Of a stretch of DNA of 64,000 nt, positions 18,169 through 29,825 are shown one piece after another (within the stretch, counting starts at the first letter, position 1; every line of letters starts with the position of its first letter). The notes under the pieces are model-generated. The model was not told the origin of the DNA, did no database searches, and worked only from the letters and a program-made list of their open reading frames with translations. This DNA comes from an uncultured Acidimicrobiales bacterium (lineage in GTDB: Bacteria > Actinomycetota > Acidimicrobiia > Acidimicrobiales > SZUA-35), in assembly GCA_937922805.1 (NCBI GenBank), contig CALAJV010000010.1:1-64000 (forward strand). Direction: 5' to 3'. A program made the translations under genes and the position numbers.

Positions 18169-18639
18169 ATGCCCCGTAAAGGCCCCGCCCCGCGAAGAGA
18201 ACTAGCACCAGATCCGGTTTACCGATCTGTCCTTGTCACCCAGCTGATCAATAAGGTTCTGCTGTCGGGCAAGAAGACCTTGTCTGAACGAATCGTCTAT
18301 GAGGCGTTCGACATCGTTGGTGAAAAGACCGGTGGCGATCCGGTAGCAGCGTTCAAGCGAGCGATCGACAACGTTCGCCCTCAACTTGAAGTTCGCAGTC
18401 GTCGAGTTGGCGGCGCCACCTACCAAGTACCAGTAGAGGTTCGACCTCGACGGGCGACGACCTTGGCGGTTCGTTGGCTAGTCGGCTACTCCCGAGAGCG
18501 GAGAGAGCGAACCATGGCCGAGCGTCTCGCTAACGAGATTCTCGACGCTTCGAATGGCATTGGAGCTTCGGTCAAACGACGCGAAGATCTCCACAAGATG
18601 GCCGAGTCCAACAAGGCATTCGCTCACTACCGCTGGTAG
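18169..18639 (+). CDS. rpsG: 30S ribosomal protein S7
   Basis: The 156-residue protein begins [11 protein letters not shown] and has the S7 segments [27 protein letters not shown] and NKAFAHYRW at the end. It nucleates assembly of the 30S head. It follows rpsL by three bases and is separated from fusA by 229 bases. Confidence 0.98.
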   Translation: MPRKGPAPRRELAPDPVYRSVLVTQLINKVLLSGKKTLSERIVYEAFDIVGEKTGGDPVAAFKRAIDNVRPQLEVRSRRVGGATYQVPVEVRPRRATTLAVRWLVGYSRERRERTMAERLANEILDASNGIGASVKRREDLHKMAESNKAFAHYRW

Positions 18640-18868
18640 CGAGTGAGAATTGAGGATGTCGTGACTAGCCACATCAGTTCAAATTCTTGGTTCCGGTCCA
18701 CGACTCTCACCCCAACTTCGATGAAAATGGCCCAGGATCAAAGCTCTTCTGGCGATGACCGCGCTGCAGTTCCGTTTATAAACCCTGTGATGCGGACCCG
18801 CCTCACAACCAATCATGCCGGCACTACCGTGTTGGCCCACGTCTGAGGATTGACCCCCGAGATTTATC

Positions 18869-20968
<2,100 letters not shown>

Positions 20969-21046
20969 ACGGACCCGCCGGGTCCACACCTAAGAAAATC
21001 ACCGTGAACTGCTCGTTCCGGGTTTAATTGAAAGGACTGTGCCGTT

Positions 21047-22234
21047 ATGGCCAAGGAGAAGTTTGAGCGCAATAAGCCCCACGTAAATGTGGGGACCATG
21101 GGACACATTGACCATGGTAAAACAACGCTGACCGCTGCGATCACCCGAGTTTTGGGTGAGAACGTTGAAGGCTCAGTAGCTACTGCCTTCGAAGATATCG
21201 ATAAGGCGCCTGAAGAGCGCGAGCGTGGTATCACGATCAACGTTTCGCACGTTGAGTATGAGACCGAGTCTCGTCACTACGCTCACGTCGATATGCCAGG
21301 TCACGCTGACTACATCAAAAACATGATCACCGGCGCCGCTCAGGTTGACGGTGCGATTCTTGTTGTAGCGGCGACCGACGGCCCAATGAGCCAAACGAAA
21401 GAGCACTTGTTGCTCGCTCGCCAGGTAGGCGTTCCTGCTATCGTTGTTGCCCTCAACAAGTCAGACATGGTTGACGACGAAGAACTGCTCGAATTGGTCG
21501 AAATGGAAGTACGCGAACTTCTCGACAAGTACGAGTTCGGTGGCGACGACGCTCCTGTCGTCAAGGTTTCAGCGCTCAAGGCCCTTGAGGGCGACGCTGA
21601 CGCAGCCGAAGGCATCATGGAACTAATGGCCGCTGTTGACTCTCATATCCCAGAGCCAGAGCGAGACTTGGAAAAGCCTTTCCTCATGCCAATTGAGGAC
21701 GTGTTCTCAATCACCGGTCGTGGCACGGTTGTAACCGGCAAGGTTGAAACCGGCATCGTAAACACCGGCGACGAAATCGAAATCATCGGTATCCGAGACA
21801 CCCAAAAGACCACCTGCACCGGTGTTGAGATGTTCCGTAAACTACTTGACCAAGGTCAAGCTGGAGACAACATCGGCGCCCTGCTCCGTGGTATTGAAAA
21901 AGAAGACGTACAGCGTGGACAGGTTCTGGCTAAGCCAGGATCGATTACTCCTCACACCGACTTCGAAGCTCAGGTATACGTATTGACTAAGGAAGAGGGT
22001 GGACGTCACAAGCCGTTCTTCGGTAACTACCGTCCACAGTTCTACTTCCGAACCACCGACATCACCGGCACCGTAAGCCTCCCGGACGGCACCGAAATGT
22101 GCATGCCCGGCGACAACACCGAGATGACGGTTGAGCTAATCAACCCCATCGCCATGGATGAGGGCCTCCGGTTCGCCATTCGTGAAGGTGGTCGTACGGT
22201 CGGCGCTGGCCGTGTAACAAAGATCATCAAGTAG
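21047..22234 (+). CDS. tuf: Elongation factor Tu
   Basis: A full-length 395-residue EF-Tu, which delivers aminoacyl-tRNA to the ribosome. Motifs [22 protein letters not shown] and NKSDM are in place, and the C-terminal beta domains are complete. GAAAGGAC lies upstream of the ATG. It follows fusA by 78 bases; a small GGACCC/GGGTCC hairpin without a T run lies between them. Confidence 0.98.
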   Translation: MAKEKFERNKPHVNVGTMGHIDHGKTTLTAAITRVLGENVEGSVATAFEDIDKAPEERERGITINVSHVEYETESRHYAHVDMPGHADYIKNMITGAAQVDGAILVVAATDGPMSQTKEHLLLARQVGVPAIVVALNKSDMVDDEELLELVEMEVRELLDKYEFGGDDAPVVKVSALKALEGDADAAEGIMELMAAVDSHIPEPERDLEKPFLMPIEDVFSITGRGTVVTGKVETGIVNTGDEIEIIGIRDTQKTTCTGVEMFRKLLDQGQAGDNIGALLRGIEKEDVQRGQVLAKPGSITPHTDFEAQVYVLTKEEGGRHKPFFGNYRPQFYFRTTDITGTVSLPDGTEMCMPGDNTEMTVELINPIAMDEGLRFAIREGGRTVGAGRVTKIIK

Positions 22235-22250
22235 TAGAGAGACTCGAACA

Positions 22251-22571
22251 ATGGCTTCTAAGCAAAAAATACGCATCCGTCTCAAGGCTTACGATCACGA
22301 GATCGTCGATCAGTCAACAAAGAAGATCGTCGAGACCGTAGCTCGGACGAATGCAGAGTTCCGGGGACCTATCCCTCTCCCAACTGAGAAGCATCGGTTC
22401 TGCGTGATCCGATCACCTCACAAGGACAAGGACAGCCGGGAACACTTCGAGATGCGTATTCATAAGCGCCTCATCGACATCTTGGAACCAAATCCCAAGA
22501 CCGTTGATTCGCTTCAGCGTTTGGAACTCCCAGCCGGTGTCGACATCGAGCTGAAGATCCAAGAAGTCTAA
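22251..22571 (+). CDS. rpsJ: 30S ribosomal protein S10
   Basis: The 106-residue S10 (NusE) is complete, with [16 protein letters not shown] at the start and [12 protein letters not shown]. It binds the 30S head and also serves in NusB-S10 antitermination. Here it closes the tuf transcription unit: a terminator follows, and the next S10-operon gene, rplC, lies 8.4 kb away. Confidence 0.98.
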   Translation: MASKQKIRIRLKAYDHEIVDQSTKKIVETVARTNAEFRGPIPLPTEKHRFCVIRSPHKDKDSREHFEMRIHKRLIDILEPNPKTVDSLQRLELPAGVDIELKIQEV

Positions 22572-22598
22572 ATCTACTCGTACGTAGAAATTTGTTAG

Positions 22599-22632
22599 CA
22601 AAGCCCGGGCAATCGCCCGGGCTTTGTTGTTC
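22599..22632 (+). terminator. Terminator after rpsJ
   Basis: A perfect 12-bp stem CAAAGCCCGGGC / GCCCGGGCTTTG with the loop AAT follows rpsJ by 27 bases, and TTGTTCC follows. The stem is strong, the T run weak. It marks the right edge of the str-rpsJ unit before the minus-strand two-component genes. Confidence 0.85.
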
Positions 22633-22772
22633 CTGTGTCTTCGACCGTTCCATCAGTTGAACGGCCACAGCCGGGCGTGGCGAAGTTGGCTTCACCTTGG
22701 TTTACACCGCAGCTGCGCTATCGCGTAGTGGTTCTTTGTGACACGTCGATTCGCTTAGCGGTCCGAAGCGTT

Positions 22773-23426
22773 CTATCTAACCCGCTCGGTTTCGTAGGCC
22801 CAGATAGCGATTTCGACTCGGTTTCGAGCGCCGAGCTTCTGCATAAGGCTGGCCAAATGGAACTTTACTGTGCTCAGGCTGATGTGAAGTTGATCGGCAA
22901 TTTCTGCGTTTGTCAGGCCGGTCGCCACTGTCAGCAGAATTTCTTCTTCTCGTTCGGTCAGCGGTTCGATCGGCTGAGCTGGGGTGGAGCTTGGACCGGA
23001 CTGAGAGAACTCAGCCAACAACCTAGCAGTGATACTGGGAGCGATTAGGGCGTCCCCAGCGTGGGCCGCTTGTATCGCTTGAATTAGCAGCGCCGGTCCA
23101 GCGTCTTTGAGTAGGAAACCTCGAGCCCCAGCCTTGAGCGCTCCGTGAACGTAGTCGTCAGTATCGAATGTGGTAATCACTACTACCGCAAGCGGCTCCT
23201 CAACGTCTGGTCCTGCTAGTTGTCTGGTTGCCGATACTCCATCAAGATTAGGCATCCGAATGTCTAGCAGACACACATCGGGGCGGAGCTGCCGCGCCAT
23301 CTCGACCGCTTCTTGACCATCTGAAGCTTGGGCGACAACGTCCATATTGGGTTGGCCGTCGATTATGGTAGCCAGTCCGGTTCGAACAATCTGTTGGTCA
23401 TCAGCGATGAGAACTCGAATTGTCAA
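22773..23426 (-). CDS. NarL/LuxR-family response regulator
   Basis: A 217-residue regulator with a receiver domain (acidic pair Asp9-Asp10, phosphoacceptor Asp55 in LLDIRMPN, Lys in FLLKDAG) and a C-terminal LuxR-type helix-turn-helix (LTEREEEILLTVATGLTNAEIA, written here as a region near residues 155-176). Its start overlaps the end of the histidine kinase gene by four bases, so the two are a cognate pair. The signal is unknown. Targets may include the divergent MMPL gene, given the repeats between them. Confidence 0.93.
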   Translation of the reverse strand: MTIRVLIADDQQIVRTGLATIIDGQPNMDVVAQASDGQEAVEMARQLRPDVCLLDIRMPNLDGVSATRQLAGPDVEEPLAVVVITTFDTDDYVHGALKAGARGFLLKDAGPALLIQAIQAAHAGDALIAPSITARLLAEFSQSGPSSTPAQPIEPLTEREEEILLTVATGLTNAEIADQLHISLSTVKFHLASLMQKLGARNRVEIAIWAYETERVR

Positions 23427-24595
23427 AGCGATTCCTCGTAGGGGAGCGATGCTTGAACCGTCCAGCCGGCGGAACCGGCTGGACCCGCTTCGAGACTACC
23501 GCCAAGAAGCTCCGCCCGCTCTTTCATGCCGATCAAGCCGAAACCGTCATCCCATGGGGTTGAGACACTCGAACCATCATCGGAAACTCGTAGATGGACG
23601 GTGCCGCCAGAACTGCTGCGCTCAATGTGACTACCAGACTCCACTTGGATATCAACGGTGATTTTGCTGACGTTTTTGGCGTGGCGGCGAGCGTTGGTGA
23701 TTGCTTCTTGTCCGATCCGATACACCGCGGAACCTACCGCTTGCCCAACCGCGTTGGCATCACCATCGATTTGAACGTCGACAGTTGGAAGGCCAGTTGT
23801 CGAAGCCAAGGTCTTGAGATCAAGAATTGAACGTTGTGGGGCTAGCTCTGCTGGCGTAGCGGCGTCTCTTAGTACGCCAACTATTGATCGCATTTCTGCC
23901 AGGGTTCGTGCTGCCTCTTCTTCAATAACAGCTAGCGCGTCTTTGGCTCCATCTAGTGAACCGGACTCTGCTACAAACTGGCCTGCTTGGGCTTGGATGG
24001 CGATAGCAGACACATGATGAGCGACGGTGTCATGCAACTCTCGGGCCAAGGTTTCTCGTTCTGCTTGTCGAACTTCTTCTCTCGCCTGTTGTTGAGACTT
24101 TTGGAGATACCGAACGGCCAGACCAAGGGCAGCCGGAAACTCAAGAACCAAGAACCCGCCGATCAGATCAGAAACACCGCCGTAATCAAGCACGCTCGAC
24201 AGAACAAAGAGCACGACCCCGATGACAGAGCCGATCGCCATGTCTTTCCCGCTGCCCCATCGAAACAGCGGATACATCATGAAGAGCAGTAGTGCCGAGC
24301 TATAGACATTGAGCTGTCCGAAACCGGCGAGGACAGACACGACGTCGAAAATGATCACGCCGCCAAATCCAAAGAGGAAAACCTTCAGCGGATAGGTGCG
24401 GCGAACTAGCAGGGACATTCCCAGAATGGCAACAAACGGGACAGCAACTGGCCGGGCGTTAATGTCTGTGCGAACAACCAACTCAACGGCAAGACCGATC
24501 AGCAGACCGGTGACAAGTACCCAATCTCGCCAAACACGTCGAGGCGCGTTCTCAACTCGAGGTTCTTTTAACCAGCTTCGAAATAGGTTCATCAT
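23423..24595 (-). CDS. Two-component sensor histidine kinase, NarX/DesK type
   Basis: A 390-residue sensor kinase. The N-terminal half has about six hydrophobic segments (residues 25-165) with little extracytoplasmic sequence, so it may sense membrane state. The HisKA_3 dimerisation box RELHDTVAHHVSAIA carries the phosphoacceptor His near residue 190, and an HATPase domain with LRVSDDGSS and DGFGLIGMKERA follows. It is transcribed with the response regulator and divergent from the MMPL transporter. Confidence 0.92.
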   Translation of the reverse strand: MMNLFRSWLKEPRVENAPRRVWRDWVLVTGLLIGLAVELVVRTDINARPVAVPFVAILGMSLLVRRTYPLKVFLFGFGGVIIFDVVSVLAGFGQLNVYSSALLLFMMYPLFRWGSGKDMAIGSVIGVVLFVLSSVLDYGGVSDLIGGFLVLEFPAALGLAVRYLQKSQQQAREEVRQAERETLARELHDTVAHHVSAIAIQAQAGQFVAESGSLDGAKDALAVIEEEAARTLAEMRSIVGVLRDAATPAELAPQRSILDLKTLASTTGLPTVDVQIDGDANAVGQAVGSAVYRIGQEAITNARRHAKNVSKITVDIQVESGSHIERSSSGGTVHLRVSDDGSSVSTPWDDGFGLIGMKERAELLGGSLEAGPAGSAGWTVQASLPYEESL

Positions 24596-24624
24596 CAGAT
24601 TCTCACGGGGCCTAACTAGTCAGG

Positions 24625-24681
24625 ACTGACCTAACGGGTGCTGACTTACAGGTCCTGAACTACGGGTACTGATCTCACAGT
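24625..24681. repeat. Four degenerate 14-bp direct repeats
   Basis: Units ACTGACCTAACGGGT, GCTGACTTACAGGT, CCTGAACTACGGGT and ACTGATCTCACAGT follow each other without gaps. They lie between the divergent histidine kinase and MMPL genes, about 30 bases before the kinase start. A cluster of regulator-binding sites is the likeliest role. Confidence 0.6.
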
Positions 24682-24890
24682 ACAGGAGTGCCATGTGCCG
24701 CCATAACGGGCAAAAGGTTGGTCTCGAACCTAACCATGTGGACAGGTGAACAATGGCCGATGCGCTGATGTCTCGTTGGGCTGGGAAGAACAAGATGAAT
24801 CCAGCTATCTATCCGATCTTCGTAGACGAGCTTCCTGCTGGGGGCTTTCTACTCAGAATCCCCTTGGGGGAACGTAGTAAGGAGAATCTA

Positions 24891-27050
24891 ATGTCGAATC
24901 TGTTGTACCGGTTAGGTCGGGCTGCGGCCCAAAACCCTTGGCGGGTTATTGGTATCTGGCTAGTTTGCGCCGTGGCGGTAGTAACTGCGTCGTCAACCGC
25001 CGGTCGAGACCTCGACGATTCTTTCACCGTGCCGGGAGTGGACTCTGATGATGCCCTCATGCTTTTGTCGGCCAACCAGTCGGACCAGGCAGGAATCACC
25101 GCTCGTGTAGTAGTGGCCCCGACGGGCGACGATGCGACCTTCAGCGGCTCGCCGGCCGCCTCAGCTGGCCTAATCCAAGTGCAGGAATCGGTGAAGGGGC
25201 TGCCGAAGGTGGTCGCCGTTTCTGAACCGACTATTTCCCCCAATGATCGAGTGGCGTTAGTACAAGTTCAATATCCGGTAGTGGCCGAACTTGACGAAGG
25301 AGATCTCGACAACCTTAAGGAACTGTTGGAGGTCAGTGCCAACAACTCCGCAGTCCAGGTCGAGGCAGGAGGGGAGTTGTTCTTTACCTTTGATGAAGCG
25401 GAATCAGGAATCGGCGAGATGCTCGGGATCGTGGCGGCGGTTGTAATTCTGTTACTAGCCTTCGGGTCGCTAATTGCCATGGGCCTTCCGATAGGGCTGG
25501 CACTGTTTGGCTTGGCCTTAGGCACGACTTCACTGTCGTTGATCACATACTTATACGAGATCCCGGCGTGGGCTCCCCAAATCGGAGCCATGGTCGGCCT
25601 TGGAGTCGGGATTGACTATGCCCTTTTCTTAGTTACCCGACATCGAGAATTTCTTGCTCAAGGGATGACCGTGGTCGAATCTGCTGCTCGGGCCGTCGCT
25701 ACCTCTGGCCAAGCCGTTCTCTTTGCCGGAGGCACCGTTGTCATATCGATACTTGGACTTGCGGTGGCTGGTGTTCCGGTACTAACTGGGGCCGGAATCG
25801 CCGTATCAGTCATCGTGATGGTCATGGTGTTGGCTTCGCTCACGCTACTCCCAGCGTTCCTCGGATTGGCTGGTCATTGGATCAACCGGCTAGGGGTTCA
25901 TCGCCGCGGAGTAGACCCGGGCGATCGGGCCATGATCAGTCCAGGGTGGCAACGGTGGGGAACCCATGTGTCTAACAACGCTTGGCCCTACGCCATCGGC
26001 GTCACCTTAGTTCTGCTAGCGATGACGGCTCCGATCTTCGGACTTCGGCTCGGCTTCCCCGACGATGGAACTAAAGCCGAATCGACAACTGAGCGACGAG
26101 CCTATGACCTTGTCGCTGATGGGTTCGGGCCCGGAGTCAATGGCCCTCTCCTGATCGCCGTTGACATTTCTGAGGACGACTCAATTGTTGAGCCATTGGC
26201 GGCCGCAATTGGTTTCGACCCTGGAGTCGCCGGCGTCGAACCCCCGTTTGTTTCACCCGAAGCGGGCGTAGCTACCATCGTTGCCATTCCAACGTCTGCG
26301 CCGCAAGACGCTGCCACCGTCGACACCATCGAACGACTGCGGTCCGATGTCATCCCGACGGTTCTAGCTGACAGCCCGGCCGTGGCTCACGTCGGTGGCC
26401 AATCGGCTAGCTTCGCCGACATCGCTGAGCGAGTAAGCGATCGACTTGTGGTGTTTATCGTGGCCGTGATCTTCCTTTCGTTCCTACTTCTTACCTTGGT
26501 CTTCCGGTCGATCCTGGTCCCGCTGAAAGCCGCTTTGCTCAACCTGCTAAGCATCGGTGCTGCCTATGGCGTACTAGTGATGGTGTTCCAATGGGGCTGG
26601 GGCAAGGAACTCCTCGGTCTTGAAACTACTGTTCCGATTGTGTCGTTCATCCCAATGTTCATGTTCGCAATCCTGTTCGGACTATCGATGGACTACGAAG
26701 TGTTTCTGTTGTCTAGAGTGCGTGAGGAGTACCTGGCTACCGGGGACAACGATGCGTCCGTCATTCACGGCATTGCCAGCACAGCACGAGTGATCACCTC
26801 GGCTGCGTTGATAATGATCTCGGTATTTGCTGGTTTCGTGATTAGCGATGATCCAGTTACGAAGATGTTTGGTCTGGGGCTCGCTACCGCCATTTTCGTC
26901 GATGCCACCGTTGTAAGGATCGTGCTGGTTCCGGCAACGATGAAATTGATGGGCGATGCCAACTGGTGGTTGCCCCGACGAATCGATCGGTTCCTGCCGA
27001 CCGTTGACATTGAGGGCGAAGCAGCGCTTCCGGCTCCCGAATTTGTCTAG
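24891..27050 (+). CDS. MMPL-family transporter
   Basis: A 719-residue RND-superfamily membrane transporter of the MMPL type, which in actinobacteria exports lipids or small hydrophobic molecules. It has an N-terminal membrane segment, an external domain, a block of membrane helices (GIDYALFLVTRHREF), a second external domain and a second helix block (SMDYEVFLLSRVREEY). I chose the ATG at 24891 since AAGGAG lies just upstream and the protein then starts with MSNLLYRLGR, at the usual family position; an earlier in-frame ATG at 24753 would add a non-conserved hydrophilic extension. It is divergent from a two-component system. Confidence 0.92.
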   Translation: MSNLLYRLGRAAAQNPWRVIGIWLVCAVAVVTASSTAGRDLDDSFTVPGVDSDDALMLLSANQSDQAGITARVVVAPTGDDATFSGSPAASAGLIQVQESVKGLPKVVAVSEPTISPNDRVALVQVQYPVVAELDEGDLDNLKELLEVSANNSAVQVEAGGELFFTFDEAESGIGEMLGIVAAVVILLLAFGSLIAMGLPIGLALFGLALGTTSLSLITYLYEIPAWAPQIGAMVGLGVGIDYALFLVTRHREFLAQGMTVVESAARAVATSGQAVLFAGGTVVISILGLAVAGVPVLTGAGIAVSVIVMVMVLASLTLLPAFLGLAGHWINRLGVHRRGVDPGDRAMISPGWQRWGTHVSNNAWPYAIGVTLVLLAMTAPIFGLRLGFPDDGTKAESTTERRAYDLVADGFGPGVNGPLLIAVDISEDDSIVEPLAAAIGFDPGVAGVEPPFVSPEAGVATIVAIPTSAPQDAATVDTIERLRSDVIPTVLADSPAVAHVGGQSASFADIAERVSDRLVVFIVAVIFLSFLLLTLVFRSILVPLKAALLNLLSIGAAYGVLVMVFQWGWGKELLGLETTVPIVSFIPMFMFAILFGLSMDYEVFLLSRVREEYLATGDNDASVIHGIASTARVITSAALIMISVFAGFVISDDPVTKMFGLGLATAIFVDATVVRIVLVPATMKLMGDANWWLPRRIDRFLPTVDIEGEAALPAPEFV

Positions 27051-27175
27051 CAACTATTGCTGGCGGCCAGGCGACGGTGGGCAATCCAGTTCCAACTCTG
27101 GGTCTTGGGCTCCACTAGCTGGGTTGATGCTTCGACTGCCGAACTATCAAACCAGAAATCGAAGCTGGAAATACA

Positions 27176-27206
27176 GTATCGGCCGAGAGCTCGGCTCGGC
27201 CGATAC
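27176..27206 (+). terminator. Hairpin after the MMPL gene, possible terminator
   Basis: GTATCGGCCGAG pairs perfectly with CTCGGCCGATAC around a 7-base loop, 126 bases after the MMPL stop. No T run follows, so termination is uncertain. The rest of the 274 bases between the MMPL and GGDEF genes shows nothing notable. Confidence 0.45.
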
Positions 27207-27324
27207 GGCTTGATCGTGGTCGCATATCGTCGGAGGATCGACTACAACAAGCCTTAGTCGGGTTGCCGAGCTACCCAACTATGGGCTCGTCTCAACTCGA
27301 CCGGGCTAATGCCGACGGATCAGG

Positions 27325-29154
27325 GTGAGTGCCGATTTCCCAGACTTCACCGGACCTTCGGAGACTGTTCCATGGGTCTTTTTGCGCGAGCTCGGAGCGG
27401 CCTGTGATCTGCGGTCAACTCTTAATGTCATGGCGGCCTGGGTGCCAAAGTTCATCGACGTCGAACGAGTTTCGATCACTTTGGTCAACGACGATGGCGA
27501 GCTAGATCTACTTGCCGTCCAAGGAACGAAAATATCTCCGGTCGGAACGACGTTCAAGACCGAGCAAACTCTAGTCGGTCGAGCGTTCACAACCGGGAAG
27601 TTGGCCAACTACCCAGAGATCACAGGTAGTACGATTGATGGGGAGACACTGGTAGCGGCTGGCATGCGCTCTTGTCTCGTGGCGCCGCTTTCGAGTGTTG
27701 ATCGATGTTACGGGACATTCAACGTCGCTTCATCGCAGCTTGGTTACTTCACCGCCGACCATGAACTCGTAGTTGGAGCGTTGGCAAGCCTGGTGGCATC
27801 GTTCGCTCGAGTTCACTTCGAGATGGAAGAACAGCAACAACGGGCTCGGCTCGACTCGCTTACCGGTCTGTTGAACCGGTCTGGGGTGATGGCAGAATTG
27901 GAAGAACGATTCGACAACGAGTCCGGTCAAGTCTGCGTACTGTTCCTAGATCTCGACGGTTTCAAAGCGATCAATGACGCCTACGGGCACGCGGTTGGCG
28001 ACAAGATGCTGATTGATCTAAGCGACAGAATTCGGCGCTCGCTCCGACCCGAAGATGCGCTCGGTCGTATTGGTGGTGACGAGTTTGTTGTTATCTGTGA
28101 CCCCGACGGCGATTCCAGCGTTGGAATAACGGTTGCTGAACGACTACTTGGCGAATGTCAGCAAGTTCTAGAGGTCGGGCCAACAACAATAAACCCCCGA
28201 TTGAGTATTGGCGTAGTTGTTGCCGACGTCGCAGTCCAGACTGCCGAGCAGGTGCTGACTGAAGCTGACCTGGCTATGTACGAAGCCAAAAAGAACAAGT
28301 CTCTGATTGCAGTCGCCAACGACGACATGCGGATGAGACGAGACCTTGTCGCTGCAATCGATCGAGATATTGCCGAGGCGATGGAAACGAACGAGATTCA
28401 TTTTCTTGTGCAACCGATTTGGGAAATCGAAACGGGCCGTCTCTCCGGAGCTGAATCGTTGGTTCGATGGACACACCCAGTTCACGGTCCGATACCGCCT
28501 CCGTTCCTAATCGAACGTATCGAATCAACTGAACAAATTGAGCAGTTCACGGAATGGTCACTCGCCGCTGTCGGTCGTCAGATAGTCGAGATGCGGCGCA
28601 AAAATTCGATGTTGGCGCAGGTTCCGGTGTCGATCAACCTGACGCCACAACAACTGTCGTGGACCAACTACGTGAAGATCCACCTTGAGATGCTTGAACG
28701 GTACGACCTGGACCCACAAGACATACCAGTTGAACTCGTTGAATCAGGAGTGGTCGAGGTCGACACGTCGGCTGAAGCTACGCTGCGAGCGTTAGCCGTT
28801 GAAAACGTCTACATCGCCCTCGACGATTTTGGAACTGGAAGCAATGCCCTTGGCTATTTCACTCGGTTTCATATTGACGGAATCAAAATCGATCGAAGCC
28901 TGATCTCGTCGATGATCAAAAGTGATCCGATTCGTACGATCGTCGAAGGTTTGGGGTCTATGGCCCGAGCCCTCGATATCCAAGTAGTTGCCGAGGGGAT
29001 CGAAACCCAAGCTGAATTGGACCTTTGTCGCTCCCTAGGTGTCGAGCATGGACAGGGCTTCCACCTTGGTCGACCGATGTCGTTCGACCAGCTCGCTGAG
29101 CTTGCGCCGATGTCGGCCCGACAAGAGCCAGCTAGTCTCCATTCATCAGAGTAG
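27325..29154 (+). CDS. GAF-GGDEF-EAL cyclic di-GMP protein
   Basis: A 609-residue soluble signalling protein. An N-terminal GAF-like sensory domain (about 20-165) is followed by a GGDEF domain with intact GGDEF (250-254) and an RPED inhibitory I-site five residues before it. The EAL domain has ESLVR at Glu377 in place of EALxR, but retains DDFGTG, KIDRSLI and AEGIE, so phosphodiesterase activity is plausible. It could both make and break cyclic di-GMP. The start is GTG. It is not obviously in an operon. Confidence 0.93.
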   Translation: MSADFPDFTGPSETVPWVFLRELGAACDLRSTLNVMAAWVPKFIDVERVSITLVNDDGELDLLAVQGTKISPVGTTFKTEQTLVGRAFTTGKLANYPEITGSTIDGETLVAAGMRSCLVAPLSSVDRCYGTFNVASSQLGYFTADHELVVGALASLVASFARVHFEMEEQQQRARLDSLTGLLNRSGVMAELEERFDNESGQVCVLFLDLDGFKAINDAYGHAVGDKMLIDLSDRIRRSLRPEDALGRIGGDEFVVICDPDGDSSVGITVAERLLGECQQVLEVGPTTINPRLSIGVVVADVAVQTAEQVLTEADLAMYEAKKNKSLIAVANDDMRMRRDLVAAIDRDIAEAMETNEIHFLVQPIWEIETGRLSGAESLVRWTHPVHGPIPPPFLIERIESTEQIEQFTEWSLAAVGRQIVEMRRKNSMLAQVPVSINLTPQQLSWTNYVKIHLEMLERYDLDPQDIPVELVESGVVEVDTSAEATLRALAVENVYIALDDFGTGSNALGYFTRFHIDGIKIDRSLISSMIKSDPIRTIVEGLGSMARALDIQVVAEGIETQAELDLCRSLGVEHGQGFHLGRPMSFDQLAELAPMSARQEPASLHSSE

Positions 29155-29239
29155 AGACTCGATCTGCAGGTGGCCGATGGCGGAACTCCGAGTGGTAGTT
29201 CATCATCGCGAGTTTCGAATTGGCCGGTAACTTGGGCCA

Positions 29240-29824
29240 GTGCGGTTTACGAAACAATTCTGGGACGGTATCGCTGACAGCTCTATAACGGTTGCCTTCC
29301 GAAGGTGGATTCGTCCCACCGTGGTCGAGGGTAGGGCTTACCGAACCGGCGGCGGTCGGATTCAGGTGAACTCCATAGTCGAGATAGAGCAGTCCAAGAT
29401 CTCCCTCGCTGATGCCAAGCGGGCCGGCTATCAATCGGTTGCTGAGGTTGTCGAGAACCTTCGATCCGGCGATGATCGAAGCTTGTATCGAGTGGAGTTC
29501 GCTTTGCTCGACGAGCCTGATCCAAGAGCAGAGTTGGCAGCAACGAGTAATCTTTCCGTAGACGATGTTGCTGGAATCGCAAGCCGACTCGACCGTTATG
29601 ATCGAGCCAGTAAGGCCGGCCCATGGACCGGGGAGACCTTGCGTCTAATCGCTGCCCACCCGGCCCGGCGGGCCCCCGACCTGGCCGAGATGGTTGGTAG
29701 CGAAACGCAACCGTTCAAATTGAACGTCCGAAAGCTCAAAAACCTGGGACTGACCCACAGTCTCAAGGTCGGCTATGAGTTGTCTCCTCGCGGGGTTGCT
29801 TTCCTCGCCGCTGACAACAGCTGA
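29240..29824 (+). CDS. ASCH/PUA-like protein with winged-helix-like C-terminus
   Basis: A 194-residue soluble protein from a GTG start. The N-terminal 70 residues (ITVAFRRWIRPTVVEG, AGYQSVAEVV) resemble the ASCH domain, a PUA-like RNA-binding fold. The C-terminal 75 residues look like a small winged helix (TLRLIAAHPARRAPDLAEMV then ETQPFKLNVRKLKNLGL). I recall similar proteins of the same layout in other actinobacteria, without known function. The combination suggests nucleic acid binding. It is convergent with the SDR gene, one base apart. Confidence 0.65.
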   Translation: MRFTKQFWDGIADSSITVAFRRWIRPTVVEGRAYRTGGGRIQVNSIVEIEQSKISLADAKRAGYQSVAEVVENLRSGDDRSLYRVEFALLDEPDPRAELAATSNLSVDDVAGIASRLDRYDRASKAGPWTGETLRLIAAHPARRAPDLAEMVGSETQPFKLNVRKLKNLGLTHSLKVGYELSPRGVAFLAADNS

Positions 29825-29825
29825 T

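Noticed and set aside
18643..18846. 67-codon open frame between rpsG and fusA
   Set aside because: No family resemblance, no ribosome binding site of note, and composition unlike the neighbours; probably chance.
22635..23048. 137-codon plus-strand open frame after the rpsJ terminator
   Set aside because: It overlaps the well-supported response regulator gene on the other strand and has no recognisable protein features.
27325..29154. EAL domain as inactive because of ESL in place of EAL
   Set aside because: The catalytic Glu and the DDFGTG, KID and AEGIE motifs are all present; the Ala to Ser change alone is not evidence for inactivity.
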